64,000 nucleotides of DNA from positions 29,759,395-29,823,394 of the forward strand of contig JARZZO010000002.1 of assembly GCA_030544215.1 (NCBI GenBank), in the 5' to 3' direction. This document shows, piece by piece, positions 1 to 12,661 of this stretch. The stretch is from Zantedeschia hybrid cultivar. Lineage: Eukaryota; Streptophyta; Magnoliopsida; Alismatales; Araceae. A program made the translations under genes and the position numbers. The notes beneath the pieces were generated by a model. It saw only the letters and a list, made by a program, of their open reading frames with translations, did not search any database and was not told the origin of the DNA. Each line of letters begins with the position of its first letter. Position 1 is the stretch's first letter.

Positions 1-600
1 ATAATTAACACTAAGTGGTTAATAATTAATTAATCTAACTCTTAGATTAAATAATTAAAGTTATCATTAATTTAACTATTAAATTAATGACTAACAATAA
101 TTAATTAAGGACTACCAATTTAACATTTAAATCAGTCATTTAAGTTAATTATTAATTTAACAATTAAATTAATAACTAACTCAAATTAATAATTAAAAAT
201 TAGACGTATTAATAATTAATAATTATTAACCACTAATCTAACCTTTTAAATTAGTCAATTTATATTAATTACTAACTTAACACTTAAATTAATAACTAAC
301 ATAAATTAATTAATAATTAGATGAATTAATAATTAATAATCTAACATTTAGATTAATAATTATTAGCCACTAATTTAACTCTTAAATTAGTCAAATTAAA
401 TTAATTATTAGTTTAACACTTAAACTAATAACTAACTAATTCATCATCAACAAATTATTAATTAAATAATGATTCCAAATCATTAATAACCCATATAAAT
501 TAAAACTGAATAACAATTTTAATCTTAAAAACAATTTTGAATTATAGAATTAAAATCAAATTTTAATTATATATTAAATGGGCTGGGATTTTAAAAGGGA
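1..600 (-). repeat. AT-rich leader tract of copia copy A
   Basis: A 600-base tract of diverged short units built from TTAATTA, CTAATTTAAC and CTTAAATTAATAAC. The same kind of tract occurs at about 56700-57360, at the same distance upstream of the primer site of the second family member. It is therefore part of the untranslated leader of this copia family and not genomic background. No coding potential seen. The element reads on the minus strand and its body continues left of the window. Confidence 0.75.
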
Positions 601-1290
601 TAATGGGGTTAAAAAGGGTTAATTGGCTGAACCAAGTGGCCAACAGGCTCGAGCCTCAGGCTCGGCAGGCTCGAGCCAGGGTTTGACCCTGGTTCAGGGC
701 CGGTTCACCTTAGACCGGGTCGGCCCGAACCGCTCCACCTACCTCTGGTTCGCCCCCACCCGAAACCCTAGTTCCTGCAGCATGCAGCAACCGCCGGCTG
801 GGCAGAGCGGCGCCGCCCGGCGACAGGGCCCCCGGCGCCGGCCGGCCACACCGGTGATGCCCCCGGCGCCGGCGAGGGTCCCCAGAGGCTGCTGTCTGAG
901 CCCCTTTTTAAAACTTGGTTTTCAAGTTCCTCTTCCAAAACCGTGGGGAAGAATAAGGAGTTGGAGCTCCTGCCGGCCATCACCAGCAGGTTCTTCGGCG
1001 ACGACCTTGCAACCCGTGGTGCCCAGTGATGATCTCTAGAACATCCGGAGTGCCGATCCTTCATCCCAACACTTGGGAGGCCCGAACAAAGCGGAAATAA
1101 TCCTCGTTCTTCATCACATGAAGAACCCCTGAAAAATCTCCAATTATTTCGAAAAATTGCAGAATCATAATCTGATTATTAGTGTTTATCTCATGAACAC
1201 AGATCCAGCAAAAAAAATGACTTTTATGCATGGAATTAAATCATGGAAAAATTAATTTCGGAGACCGAAACGGGACAAGAAGCAGTGCAA
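601..1290 (-). other. GC-rich leader of copia copy A
   Basis: GC-rich segment between the AT-rich tract and the primer-binding site. It parallels 57400-58167 in the other copy, with shared features such as repeated GGCTCGAGCC-like words and a stretch leading to the gag-proximal AT tract. Short open frames exist on both strands but none resembles a known protein and none is shared intact between the two copies, so I treat it as 5' untranslated leader. Confidence 0.6.
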
Positions 1291-1306
1291 CCTGGCTCTG
1301 ATACCA
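1291..1306 (-). other. Primer-binding site (tRNA-iMet type), copy A
   Basis: CCTGGCTCTGATACCA on the plus strand is the complement of the plant tRNA-iMet primer site TGGTATCAGAGCCAGG. It abuts the LTR that begins with TG at 1308, which fixes the element as minus strand with its 5' LTR on the right. Confidence 0.9.
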
Positions 1307-1307
1307 C

Positions 1308-2861
1308 TGTTGGGTTTTCTCGGGTTTCTCCGGATCGCTCACGCAACAGAAAATAAAGTAAAACAGCAATCCGTTTTCCCGTTTCGAAAAACAAAAACTC
1401 GATTATCGGATAATCGAAGTTCTCACCGTATGCGGATTCGAATCTGCAACCGTTCGGTTCCGTCGGTGTGACACCGCAAGCCGCGCAAGTGCCCGGCCTC
1501 TAGCGAAGTCCACGCGATCCTCCCTGCGACGGATATCCTCACGTTCCTCGTTCTTTGCAGCCTACGAAACCTCCGCCGGTCGCTGCAACGATCGCCGCAA
1601 CGCGTGGACGATTTCCCGTCGAACGGGATTTGGAGAATCGGCGGAGCAGATCTGGATCTGTTTGGATGCCAGAGGGAGAGATAAACAGAGGAGGGACGGC
1701 TGGGGTTAGTAGCAGCTTGGCCTGCTCAGCCCGTTCGCTATGTTTTATACTAACCGCGCGATTTTTCATTAAAACCCTCGGTTTGTATAAAACCCACTTA
1801 TTTATCCATTGCCTTGAGAATCATGTGCGTGTGACCCTCTAGGCCCAAGTACCAGTCCAGTTAATGGCCCAACAAGCCCAGTGAGTCTTCACTGGCTTTA
1901 TTAATCAATTAATAACCCTTTATTTATTAATTAATCAATCGAATTGATGTCGCACATCGAATTCGACCGGGCCTCCGATCACGTTGGGTGCCAAGCAACA
2001 CCGCGTGAACCCGGAAGGTATTGGGGTTAAGTAACCCACTCTTGGAACCTTTCCGCCGACAGTTACCGCGTGGATATAATCCTTCATTCATACAATGCTC
2101 TCGAGTCAACTCAGGGTATGGCGAGCTGTCAAACCCTAACCGGTCGACTCACATGGATTGGATGCCGCTGATGAATATCGGAAAACTCCTTTCCCGATAT
2201 TATCGTCCGCCCTGGCCTGGGACTTCCGCACATCCTTCGTAGGGCATTTTCTCTCTAAGTACCAAGAGTGAATGATTCCTTATTGACACACAATTCCCTT
2301 CGACGGTATTCCGCTATACCCAATCCTTGGCGTATTAGAATCCCGTGGCTAGAGATTCGTAAACCAAGGTCAAAGCACAGAAGTCTACCGACAAGGTGTC
2401 CTTGGTGTCTCAGGTCCGAGGACCATCCACGCAACTGCGACAATAGAATCAAGCTGGTTGACAGTGAGATACAATACCATCCAACGATTCAGTCGGATCA
2501 GTTCAGTGAACTCATTCTCCAATGAGCACCTACAGATTCGCTTTAGTATCTTCACATAAGTGACTTATGAGATCAATCACCCTCATCATATGAGCATGAG
2601 TAATATGTACTAGTCTAACCGGATATCCGATGTCCTTCTCGGATATCCTCCGACTATGACAGATTAAGAATATGTGTGTTTAAGTGATCAGTCTCATTAG
2701 TATGATCTCATCATAATCTAATCACTATAGCACATATTTACGGACTTCATTATGAAAAGATAATTAATGCGATTTACACATAATGAATATTATGCCATTA
2801 TATTAATAAATGAACGAGATTTACATAGTTAGATTGGCTTGTAGGCCACCTAAAACTAACA
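1308..2861 (-). mobile_element. 5' LTR of minus-strand Ty1/copia element (copy A)
   Basis: A 1554-bp LTR running from TGTTGGGTTTTCTCG to ACTAACA, so TG...CA ended. It matches the other LTRs of the family at 3819-5340, 20893-22447 and 58185-59670 along its whole length. The primer site lies immediately to its left, so this is the 5' LTR, and the coding part lies outside the window. The expected target duplication would be CGAAG (2862-2866), but the partner end is not in the window. Confidence 0.9.
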
Positions 2862-2865
2862 CGAA

Positions 2866-3066
2866 GATGCTGGGAGAGAAAGACAGAGAATAGAAGAGAG
2901 AAAGAGGGTGACTGACGCAGAAGAAAAAAAAAAGAGAGAAAAAAAGTAAGGGAGAGAGAAGACCTGACAGAGAGAGGTGCGTAGGGGGAGAAGAAAGAGA
3001 GAATATGAGAGAGAGGGATGCTGCGTGTGTGTGAGAGAGAAAGTAAAGGAGAGAGAGAGAGAGGTT
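2866..3066. repeat. Purine-rich GA tract
   Basis: About 200 bases, nearly all purine on the plus strand, with repeated GAGAGA runs. It lies in the flank just outside copia copy A. The complementary strand gives a serine/leucine-rich open frame that is an artefact of the simple repeat. From 3067 to 3400 I see only AT-rich sequence. Confidence 0.7.
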
Positions 3067-3419
3067 TAAAACAAAATTATGAAATATTCGGCACCCCCCT
3101 TTGACCTCCTCCCTTGGTTTTATAGAGGACATTTCTTAATTCAAATATTGAAATTCAAATCTTCTAATAAATGGGTCTTTAATTGCTAGCATTAAGCTCT
3201 CCCTTGATTAGAGGATTCTCCATGAAAGCATATTTGAAATTTAAATTTAGATGAGAGGGATATTTAAAAATTCAAATTTTGAATTGAAGAAATTATTTTT
3301 GAGATTTTAAAATTCAAATTTTAAAAATAATATTTTTGAAATTTGAATTCCCAAATTCCCTCTTCTCTAAATTAGTTGGCTAGTGGTTCCCTTTTTAAGA
3401 TAAAAAGAAATATAATCTT

Positions 3420-3488
3420 GTTCTTTCCAGGATTCGAATCCTGGTCACTTCCTTAGAGTCCAGGTAGTCCAACCACTATGCCATATAC
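3420..3488 (-). repeat. tRNA-derived SINE-like fragment
   Basis: Read on the minus strand, TGGCATAGTGG (complement of 3473-3483) fits an RNA polymerase III A box. GATTCGAATCC (complement of 3430-3440) fits a B box inside a T-arm-like CCAGG...CCTGG stem. Spacing between the boxes is tRNA-like, but the cloverleaf does not close at the acceptor stem. I read this as a SINE head or decayed tRNA, not a functional tRNA gene. The SINE body would extend leftward, where I cannot define its end. Confidence 0.4.
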
Positions 3489-3818
3489 TTGTTCATGTCC
3501 TGCATTCACATAAAATAACAGTTAAGTTCATGTGGCAATAAATCATCCAACTACACATTAAATATTTGCTGAGAAAATCTTATTTGAGAATGAAATTGCT
3601 ACCTTTATTCAATCCATAGAGTGATGATATTTGAAATTCGCATTTTTTTTAAAAATTGATATGTTTGAATGCACAAATGATTTATCTATCATTCCATGTG
3701 ATTTTGTTCATTAAATTGATAGCAAAGTGTGTAAATTTCATCTGTTATTTATGTAAAATTGTGAAATTATCATTACACTATGGGGGGCCATCTCTTAATT
3801 CTCTCGGGACAAAAGTAC

Positions 3819-5340
3819 TGTTGGGTTCTCGTGTTTCTCCGGATCGCTCACGCAACGGAATATAAAATTAAATCAGCGATCCATTTCGAATAACCAAAAT
3901 CGATAATCGGATTATCGATTCTTACCGCATGCAGATTCGAATCCACAACCGTTCGGTTACGTCGGTGTGACACCGCAAGTCCACGCGATTCTCCTCGCGG
4001 TGGATTTCTTCTCGTTCCTCGTTCCTCGTAGCCCATGAACAGTCCGCCGATCGCCACCACAACCGCCGCATTGCGTGGTCCAATTCCTGTCAAACGGGAG
4101 TCGGAGAAGACGGCGGAGCAGACCCACAGTGGAGTGTCAGCCTGGGGTGCCAGAGAGAGAAGAGAGAGAGGTGGGACGGCCATGGTTTCGCAGCAGCTTG
4201 GCTTGCTCAACCCGGTCGCTACATTATACATTAATCATGCGGTTTTTCATAAAAATCCCTGGTTAGTATAAAACCCACTTAAAAATCCATCGTCTTGAGA
4301 ATCATTTGCGTGTGACCCTCTAGGCCTAATGACCAGCCCGTTTAATGGCCTAATAAGCTCAGTGACTCCTCACTGACTTAATTAATTAATTAAAAACTCA
4401 TATTAATCAATTAATCAATCAAATTAATATCGCACATTAAATTCGATCGGGCATCCGATCACGTTAGGCGTCAAGTAACACCACATGCACTCGGAAGGTA
4501 TTGGGGTTAAGTAACCCACTCTTGGAACCTTTCCGTCAACAGTTACCGTGTAAATATAATTCTTCATTCGTACAATACTCTCGAGTCAACTCAGGATATG
4601 ATTTACTGTCAAACCCTAACCGGTCAACTCACTTGGATCGGATGCTGCCGTATAATATTAAAAAACTCCTTTCCCGATATTATCGTCCGCCCTGGCCAGG
4701 GACTTCCGCGCATCCTTTCTAGAGCATTCTCTCTCTAAATATCGAGAGCGAATGATTCCTTATTTACACTCAATTTCCTTCGACGGTATTCCACTGTACC
4801 CGATCGTTGGCTGTTTAGAATCCCGTGGTTAGAGATTCATAAATCAAAGTCAAAGCACAGAAGTCTACCGACAATGTGTCCTTGGTGTCTCAGGTCTGAG
4901 AACCATCCACGCAACTGCGACAATAGAATCAACCTAGTTGACAGTGAGGTAAAATACCATTCAGCGATTCAGTCGGATCAGTTTAGTGAACTCATTCTCT
5001 AATGAGTACTTTCAGATTCGCCTTAGTGTATCCACATAAGTGACTATGAGATCAATCAACCTCATCTTATGAGCGGGAGTAATATGTACTACTCTAATCG
5101 AATATATGATGTCCTTCTCGGATATCCTTTGACTAGGAACTATTAAGAATATGTGTGTTTAAGCAATTAATCTCATTAATATGATTTCATCATAATCTGA
5201 TCATTATCGCACATATTCACGGACTTTATTATGAGACGATAACAATACGAATTACACATAATAAATATTATGCCATTTATATTAATAAACGAACAAGATT
5301 TATATAGTCAGATTGACTTGTAGGCCACCTAAGACTAACA
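3819..5340 (-). mobile_element. Solo LTR of the copia family (copy B)
   Basis: A 1522-bp LTR, TGTTGGG...ACTAACA, colinear with copies A, C and D. It is flanked by perfect 5-bp direct repeats AGTAC (3814-3818 and 5341-5345). There is no primer site, polypurine tract or coding sequence next to it. This is the product expected from unequal recombination between the two LTRs of a complete element. Strand is assigned by alignment to copies A, C and D. Confidence 0.92.
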
Positions 5341-5345
5341 AGTAC

Positions 5346-6486
5346 CACGCAACGGGAGCCATCTCTTGATTCTACGAGGATCCTCTCTAGATTTCTCATT
5401 TGCTCGATTAATGACTAAGGAGATAAGTAAGATACATGAGGCAATGAGGTAAATATGAGAAGTGTATTTACATGTTATCTCGGTGGGATCTGATAGCATC
5501 CTCTAACTATGCAGCTGAAGATCTAGTAGGTTGCCATAACCACTAGGTAAAGAAGAAGAAGTACCTAATGTCATTGTATGGTTGCTTGTCCTATGATAAA
5601 GTGAAAGATGTGATATGTGTGATCCGTCATGATGATTAAAGATGAAAGATGATGTAAGTTTCAGAAGTTAATGCATGTTTTCGTGTCACATAGTATGCTT
5701 AAATTTTATGATATTATTTATCTATAACATACCCATGTGAAGCCATAATCATACTAGTTGTTTCATATGCTTATTTCATGTTTAGTTTATAAGTTAAGAT
5801 GCATGTTTAATTGCTGAAATTAGCTATGTTTAAGAGGTTAATATGTTGTCCTTGTTCATGTTCATGCTAGCACGCATGTTTGGTTCAAGCATGTTGATTA
5901 TAGTATCATGTTGTCTTTGTTAAGGTGGCATGTTTGGATGAAGAATTGATACTATATGCTAGTCTTAATGTTCTTGCTTAAATAGACGTATGAAATATTC
6001 TTCTATGTCATAATATATGAAAATCTATATCTTCGTGGACTCTGAGCTTGTTGAGTTCTATATGGCTCACTCTTACTCAAAATTATTATTTTTCAGAGAA
6101 CCAAGAGATTGAGGTTGAATCTAAAGATCGTAAAACTTGATCTTTGAGTTCAAGATTACCTTAGTAGGTATTATTTGTTTATTTTTAAATTATAAGATAG
6201 CAAGAGATATATAGGTTAATTTTATTTTAGCAAATATGATGTTTTATTTTCTTTTAGAGAGATCCTAGATACTGTAGTAGTTGTTATATCAAATTTATAT
6301 AGTTTAATGATTTAGTTTGTGTATGGCTATGAAGGTTGTTTTATTATTTTATGTCTTGTCTCATGCTTATACTCTTCTCTGCCGATGTATAATGTGTGGA
6401 TTGTTCCTACTGTAGAGACCCCATTGATGGTTCATAATAAGTTGGCATAACCGAACCGGACTAGCGGAGTGGGGACATCATAGACT
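5346..6486 (+). other. Degenerate repeat, possible old gypsy LTR
   Basis: No gene seen. The right-hand part (about 6400-6480) reads into a primer-site-like sequence at 6487, so this stretch may be the remains of an LTR. I cannot define its left end or find a partner copy in the window. Confidence 0.3.
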
Positions 6487-6498
6487 TGGTATCAGAGC
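6487..6498 (+). other. Primer-binding-site-like sequence
   Basis: TGGTATCAGAGC, the plant tRNA-iMet primer motif, preceded by the end of a possible LTR. No gag or pol follows within 3 kb, so any element here is a remnant. Confidence 0.45.
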
Positions 6499-6611
6499 AG
6501 AGGCAATTCTGGGCATTGAGTATGATCAACTTGAGCCACTGATCCAGGATCATACGGTTAGGGATTATTAGACTGAAGTTAATGCTTATAGTATAAGCTT
6601 GACATGTGTTC

Positions 6612-7685
6612 TCCATATAAAAAATAAAATTCATAAAAAAATTTTAAATATTCAATTACCCCCCTTATAATTGTTTCTATCTCATCGGACTTTATTTTGA
6701 CCGTCTGATCGTGATTCGATATTGAAACTTGATCTTAGTCACTATCGGGTACCTGCAAATCTCGATTTAAAAAACTCATGAAACAATGGACAAAAAATAA
6801 GAAATCGGTTAGATTATCCTTATTATTGTTCCCATCCCCTAGACCATGTGGTTTAACCGCACAGATAGCCTAAATCACACCACATCATTCCTCCCTCTCT
6901 CTCTATGTCTCTCTAACTTTCTTTATATATGTGCCTTAGGATGTGTCTAACTTAAACCAAAGCCCTCCATCTTGGTTTCCACAAAAAAAAAAAAAAAAAA
7001 AAATCATCAAAATTTTAAAATATTCAAGTAACCTCATTTAAGTTGTTTTCCACCTGTTAGGATTTAATTTTCATCGTTAGATAGAAAAACTTAACCATAG
7101 CCGTACAATCAAATGCATCGTTATTTGAGAATCAAAACTAAAATATCAGGGGATGGATATCAATCGTAAGGACTCATCTGATAAATTTTTTATTTTTTGA
7201 CTTTTTTAAATATTTTTAGACTTTGATTTTTCATACGTGCCCAATCGGACGGCTCTAATTGATCGCCAAGATCAGGCGGTGAAAATTAAAGTCTCGAAGA
7301 TGGGATCAACCCTAGGTCACTTATTTGAATGTTTAAAAATTTATGAAATTTTTTAGTTTTTTAACCATAGAGAAGGTGAGTTTTTAGATGGGGACACATC
7401 TAAGAGAGATAAATACTAGAATGTGAACTGCTAGGGTGCATGCACTGTTGTGAGCCCTATCTCCATATTAAAATAAATTCATAAATTTGAAATATTCAAT
7501 AATCCTCTTTAGGATTTCCATCTCCTGGGTCATTATTTTGGTCGTCCGATTATGGTTCGATCTTGAAACTCGATCTTATCTATCTATCAGGTGCATGTAA
7601 ATCACGATTTCTAAAAATCATTAAAAAATAGTCAACAAATAAAAAGTTCATTAGATTTAGCCCCTAGGGTTGTTCCCATCTTTTG
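6612..7685. repeat. Three diverged direct repeats, about 415-bp period
   Basis: Blocks beginning near 6620, 7000 and 7465 share the same order of words: an AAATATTCAA stretch, a pyrimidine-rich CATCTC/CCACC segment, a TTATTTTGGTCGTC-like segment, then CGATCTTGAAACT-like sequence. The first and third blocks are clearly alignable for over 200 bp and the middle one is more diverged. No coding potential. Probably an old tandem or nested repeat of unknown class. Confidence 0.5.
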
Positions 7686-7913
7686 GAATTTTAGTTTTCA
7701 TTACCAATTTATGAATATAAATTCGAACGGCTTACGTTGAAAGCTTCATGATCTAACGGTGAAACTTTAACCAAAAAAGATAAAATTTATTTTGAAAGAA
7801 GGGTTGAATAGTTAAAATTTTATTATAATTTTTATTATCTTTTTAAACATAGGGAAATGATCAAAACAGTACGTGCAATTTATCTGCATACATGGTAGCA
7901 TTTGCACCATAGT

Positions 7914-7952
7914 GTTTCTCTCCCTCTCTATATATATAGAGAGAGAGTGAGA
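7914..7952. repeat. Palindromic CT/TA/GA microsatellite
   Basis: CTCTCCCTCTC followed by a TATATATA core and GAGAGAGAG. It is a self-complementary simple repeat that could form a hairpin. From 7953 to 9386 I see no gene or recognisable element. Confidence 0.6.
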
Positions 7953-9386
7953 GGTGGCCTAGGCCAAAGATACTTAGATTAACATAAGAAGGGGATAGAC
8001 AAATTTGTTGTTAGCCATATGAGTTTAAAACAGGTTCGAACATAATGAGGAAATCGTTGCGCAAGGCGGTGGGTGCAACGCCCCGCATGATCAGCTCCCT
8101 CTTATGTCGGTAGGCAGACGATGAACTTGTCCATGCTTATTTTGGTATTTTTTATTTTTGTTAATTGCTGTATATATGGTGTACCTAAAACTTAATAGTA
8201 GTCAACATATCTTGGTAAACGAAAAGTTCAATTGTTCTTCAAAATGATTGATCAGGAATGGTGATGGCACTTGTGGAATAGTTTCTGTCTGAAATTGCTG
8301 AACCTATAAGTTAGACAAAAGGAATTGCTCATAAAATATGTTTAGTAGAAAATTTATTTGTTTGTATTCAGAGCTTTTGCCTAGAAAAATTTAAAATTTG
8401 AACTCCAAAAAAAACACAAAGTTCGAATTGTCTACATAGTATGTATTTTTATTAATGAAAATACTTATTTCGTGAACCCACTGAATGCTAACAATATTGC
8501 AATTCTTAATGGTAGACGTATGTGTTTTATCTAATGTGTACCTTAAATAATATGAGCAAGAAGTCTTCCAAGGGATATAAAATTCTGTATTATGCTATGA
8601 GCTTCCCGTAGGTAGTTTTTAGAGGCATTTTGTTATCACAGCCCGATTTAGTCTCGTTCATACGATCTTGTCCATAGGCTGATGGGAGTTACATTTTATC
8701 TTAAAAAAGGGGGCATATGGTATTAAGATTTAAACCCCAACTTGGCTATATATGTACGTGACTTCCATTATAATATGCAAGAAAGAACTTGTTATGTCTT
8801 TTGTAAGTACAAATCATATTCTATTTAGTGTAGTTATAACTTTATGTGATTTTATGTAATCAAGTTTTAAAAGTTTCTCATAATTCATATTAGACTTTTT
8901 TAATATTAAAGATTAATTTCTTATGGTCAAATCTAAAATTTATAATTCAATGAAAAGTATAATTTAAAGAACATTGCCATGGAGTATGTAAGGACTTATA
9001 CGGAAGAGGCATTCTCACCAATATCCGGTGGATTTAGTTGGTCTGAGTGGGCAACGAGCATCTCTGAAAATCTTAGCTGCATATCTCAGTTTGTAGTTAG
9101 ATGAAATTGGCGAAACCCAGTTCTTTATATAAACCAAGGCACACGTGCCATTGCCCAAGCACAAAAGTTCCATTCTCTATTTCTTTTGGTCCCCATATTG
9201 TGGTTTGGACACATATCCAAATATGAAAAGTGAAGACATGTGTAAGTTTGAATAGAATCAACGTATGTTCATTATAAATTTTAGACCTTAGACATTTAGT
9301 GAAAGTTGCTAACCAATTTTAGTAAATATCTTATTGTCATGATCTAAAAGTATCCAAAATTGGCTTGAGCATTTAAAAACATACAG

Positions 9387-9596
9387 AAAGGAACTTATCA
9401 AAAGTAAGTGGGTTTGGCTTTCGTGATGAGTGAATTCATTCTGAATTGATTTTTTGCTTTGTCTCAACGAGAGCATTTGAGACCTTTTGTTATTTTGATA
9501 TCCCATTTATTGAGAATTAGTGATATTGATGAATTATATATTTTGGTAGACATATATCTTTACCAAAAATATCAAAAGGAACTTATCAAAAGTAAG
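9387..9596. repeat. 22-bp exact direct repeat flanking 166 bp, ending at an LTR edge
   Basis: AAAGGAACTTATCAAAAGTA plus AG occurs at 9387-9408 and again at 9575-9596. The second copy ends exactly where the gypsy 5' LTR begins (9597). This is too long to be a normal target duplication. It may mark an earlier local duplication or template switch. Confidence 0.55.
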
Positions 9597-12503
9597 CGTT
9601 ATGCCCTAGATCTTAAACCCATTAATATGTTAATGGACTAAAGTTAATTAAGCCCAATTAGATTTAAATAAGCCGAGTAAGTCAATTAATGAGTTAAAAT
9701 GATGTAAACTTGTTTAATATTTATTTGATAATATAATAATAAGTATAGAATTGGTGAGTCATTAGTCAAGTCCAATAAGATCCAATAAACCGATTAGTGA
9801 CCAATTAGGAAACTAGTTAGTTTCCAATACTTAGTCAAATTTCGAGTCTTAAAAACTATATAACAGTAACATATTGGAGATGCAATAACTTCACATACAA
9901 AACCCCAAACTTCACAAAGTTTATATAGTTAGAAGGAGGACATAAAGGACTATAATTTTGTTTAAAGTGTTTTTGTCTAATTAAGTGGTTCAAGGTGTCG
10001 AATTCGAGGGGTTATAGTTAAGAAAATCTACTCAATGCGAAAATATGAGTTCCTAGTTTTAAACAGATTCACTTGACTTGTTGATTAAGACTCAACCTGT
10101 TGGAGTCTGAACGAAGAGGACTTGATTTAGATAAGGAATGGACCATAAATAAGACCTTGAGGTCGTGCATAAACTCCTTTGCATGAAACCTCAATTCTAG
10201 AGTAAGTAACATGGTGCTTTTTATCAAGAACTAGAAGAATCTTTAGTTTAATATTTTGAGAGTTGATCTTAATAGATGAATTATGTTTTTTTGGTGATTA
10301 GAAGACATGGTAAAGACTCTACAACAATAAAAATTCATGGTTAGAGTTTAAAAACTTGATTAGAGAAGATAATTTGTTCTTCCTGTAAGAGGTAGGTGAT
10401 GACAATCGATTAAATTAAATATTTTATATTAATATGAAAAATAAATATTTTGATTTTAAAAGTAATTGAAAGGGTTTTTGGAAGTATAGCGTTTACGTCC
10501 ATGATCTAAAACATCCATTTGATCTTTAAATTTCTTGGCAAAGTTAAAAAATTCTTTTGTTTTGTCTAGAGAACGTAATGGACGGCAACTTCCTCCGTCG
10601 TCTACTATTTTTAAACGGCAATAGTAGCTGCCATCGAATTTGAACTAGACGGTAGTGATTCATGTCATCTGTACTTCTGAACAACGATCAATTTTTCCAT
10701 CCAGAACTTTTGAACAACAATTAAGCTGGCCGTCCAGTTAATTAATTCTGAAACTTCAGTTTGAAAATCTGAACGAACTTTGAATGATCATATCTCTTTC
10801 ATCTGACATCTTATTGATTTAAAATTTTGACCACAACTTTTTTTTTGACAAACTCTAAGTATTTGCAAAAATTTTAAAATTTTAAATTTTTTTATAATTA
10901 TTATGTTATTTATTCCATTGACAAAAATCCACTCAAGTTCTTCTTATACAGTCCAATGCTCTAAATCACTCAAACGATGTCTGATATGTTTGAAATTTTT
11001 TCCACATGTGTCATTTGACATATTTAACATGTTCACTAAGTTTGATAATTTTTTAAATCTGTTTGCTATTTTCAATCTTATTTGTTGATTTTTTAACTTT
11101 AAAAATTATTTTTATTAGACAAACATTATAATTCTTTGTTCGAAAAATCTAAAAAAATTTAAATAACATATTCTTATATTCAGAAACCTATATGGATCAG
11201 CTATACTATGATTTTATAATATATATGACGTCTTTGACTCTTAAATGGCTATTTTATATGTAAAAGAAGTATATTTTGATTCATATGTATATATATCATT
11301 TTGTTTATTAAATTTTCAGATTCATGATAAGTTTGAAATCTATGAAAATATATTTATGTTTCATATTCGTTTGATATATGTTTGAATATTACCATCTTAA
11401 GGAGATTGGGCATCCGTAGATGAGTTCTCCCCGTGGACAACAAAAAAATCTGCGTAATTGTGAATTTGTGACTAATTATTTCGGTGGGTCATGAAGCCTC
11501 GGTTATGCATGTCCTATGACCTTAGCATACTTGTCTATATGCTCTAGTATTTATTTGTTCGACTCCTTATGTGGTAGTTGAATGCACGTCTATTTGGTAT
11601 GTTAGTTTGTGATTCTTTTAGCACATAATTATGGAACATAATCTACTGTTAAGATTATTTGAATTTAGCTTATATTCTGCTTAGTTCGTTCGTTTGAAAT
11701 CTATGTTCAATTATCTTTTGAATTGTTTATAATTCTTTGATCTTTGACTTGTTCAAAAGTAAGATTTAATTTGATGTGATAAGCTACTATATCGTGATGA
11801 TTTGATATGTGATATATTTAGTTCAATATATGATTTGTTTAGATCATGGCTAGTAGATTTATTCAATCAGACATGATTCCGATCATGTCATATATGCTAT
11901 ATGTTAGTTGATCTATTCATGCTATTAAAAAATACATGTGATTTGATATACTTATATTTGACTATATTTTGTATCATGACCTTATTTGAGCTATACGTAG
12001 AATTATAAATTATATGTATATGTACATTTGATATCATCACTTTTTAGTTATTATATTATTTGACTCTGGTAGGTTCGATTTGCTTACTAGGTGATTGTAC
12101 TCATAAATCTTACTAACTTTTTCAGAATCTGAGGAGGAAGAGAATTTGAAAATTGAGGATGCTTCCACTTGAGACACTTGATATCTTCAGAAGGTTATCT
12201 AAGATTAGTTTTACAAATTTTCTTAGGTTTGATGTAGTAAGGATTTGTGAGAGGATATGTACTTATATATTGCTTTAGTGAGTTGAGAGATTTTATTATG
12301 TTGTATACTTAATATAATTTAAGGATACTGGTTATGGCAATATAATAGAGTATTTAGATTTATTTGATGGTAAATGATATATTTATTACTTGGTTATTTG
12401 TCTCTCATCTTTCATTTCAGATTTATATGATATTTGATTTTGTAGTTACGTACCTTGAATTTGAAGTGAGTTCTAATGATTGAACCAAATTTGGGGCATA
12501 ACA
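9597..12503 (+). mobile_element. 5' LTR of decayed gypsy element G1
   Basis: About 2.9 kb between the boundary shared with the 3' LTR (GTTATGCCCTAGATCTTAAA here, TGTAATATCTTAGATCTTAAA-like at 16922) and CATAACA just before a primer site at 12507. Only the first 130 bp can be compared with the truncated 3' LTR. The segment near 12110-12160 (ACTTTTTCAGAATCTGAGGA) resembles LTR ends of chromovirus-type gypsy elements. Long AT-rich stretches and no open frames of note. Confidence 0.7.
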
Positions 12504-12506
12504 ATG

Positions 12507-12518
12507 TGGTATCAAAGC
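12507..12518 (+). other. Primer-binding site of G1 (tRNA-iMet type)
   Basis: TGGTATCAAAGC, one mismatch from the usual plant TGGTATCAGAGC, three bases after the end of the 5' LTR. Confidence 0.75.
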
Positions 12519-12661
12519 ATATGAATCACGAGAAAATATTAACCATTACTATCTGATTGTAAGCCATACCACATTGATCTTGAGAGTGTGGGTAGGACAG
12601 TGGAGGTATATTTAAATTCTAAACGATGGAAGCTAATTAGATTCTATTTACATTTCAGACG

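Noticed and set aside
623..1064. GC-rich frames in the copia leader as genes
   Set aside because: Frames on both strands overlap and are not kept in the equivalent leader at 57400-58170.
2821..3132. Minus-strand 103-residue frame over the GA-rich tract
   Set aside because: Ser/Leu-rich low-complexity translation of a simple repeat; no start context or homology.
3420..3488. A functional tRNA gene
   Set aside because: A and B boxes are recognisable but no closed acceptor stem or clear anticodon arm could be drawn.
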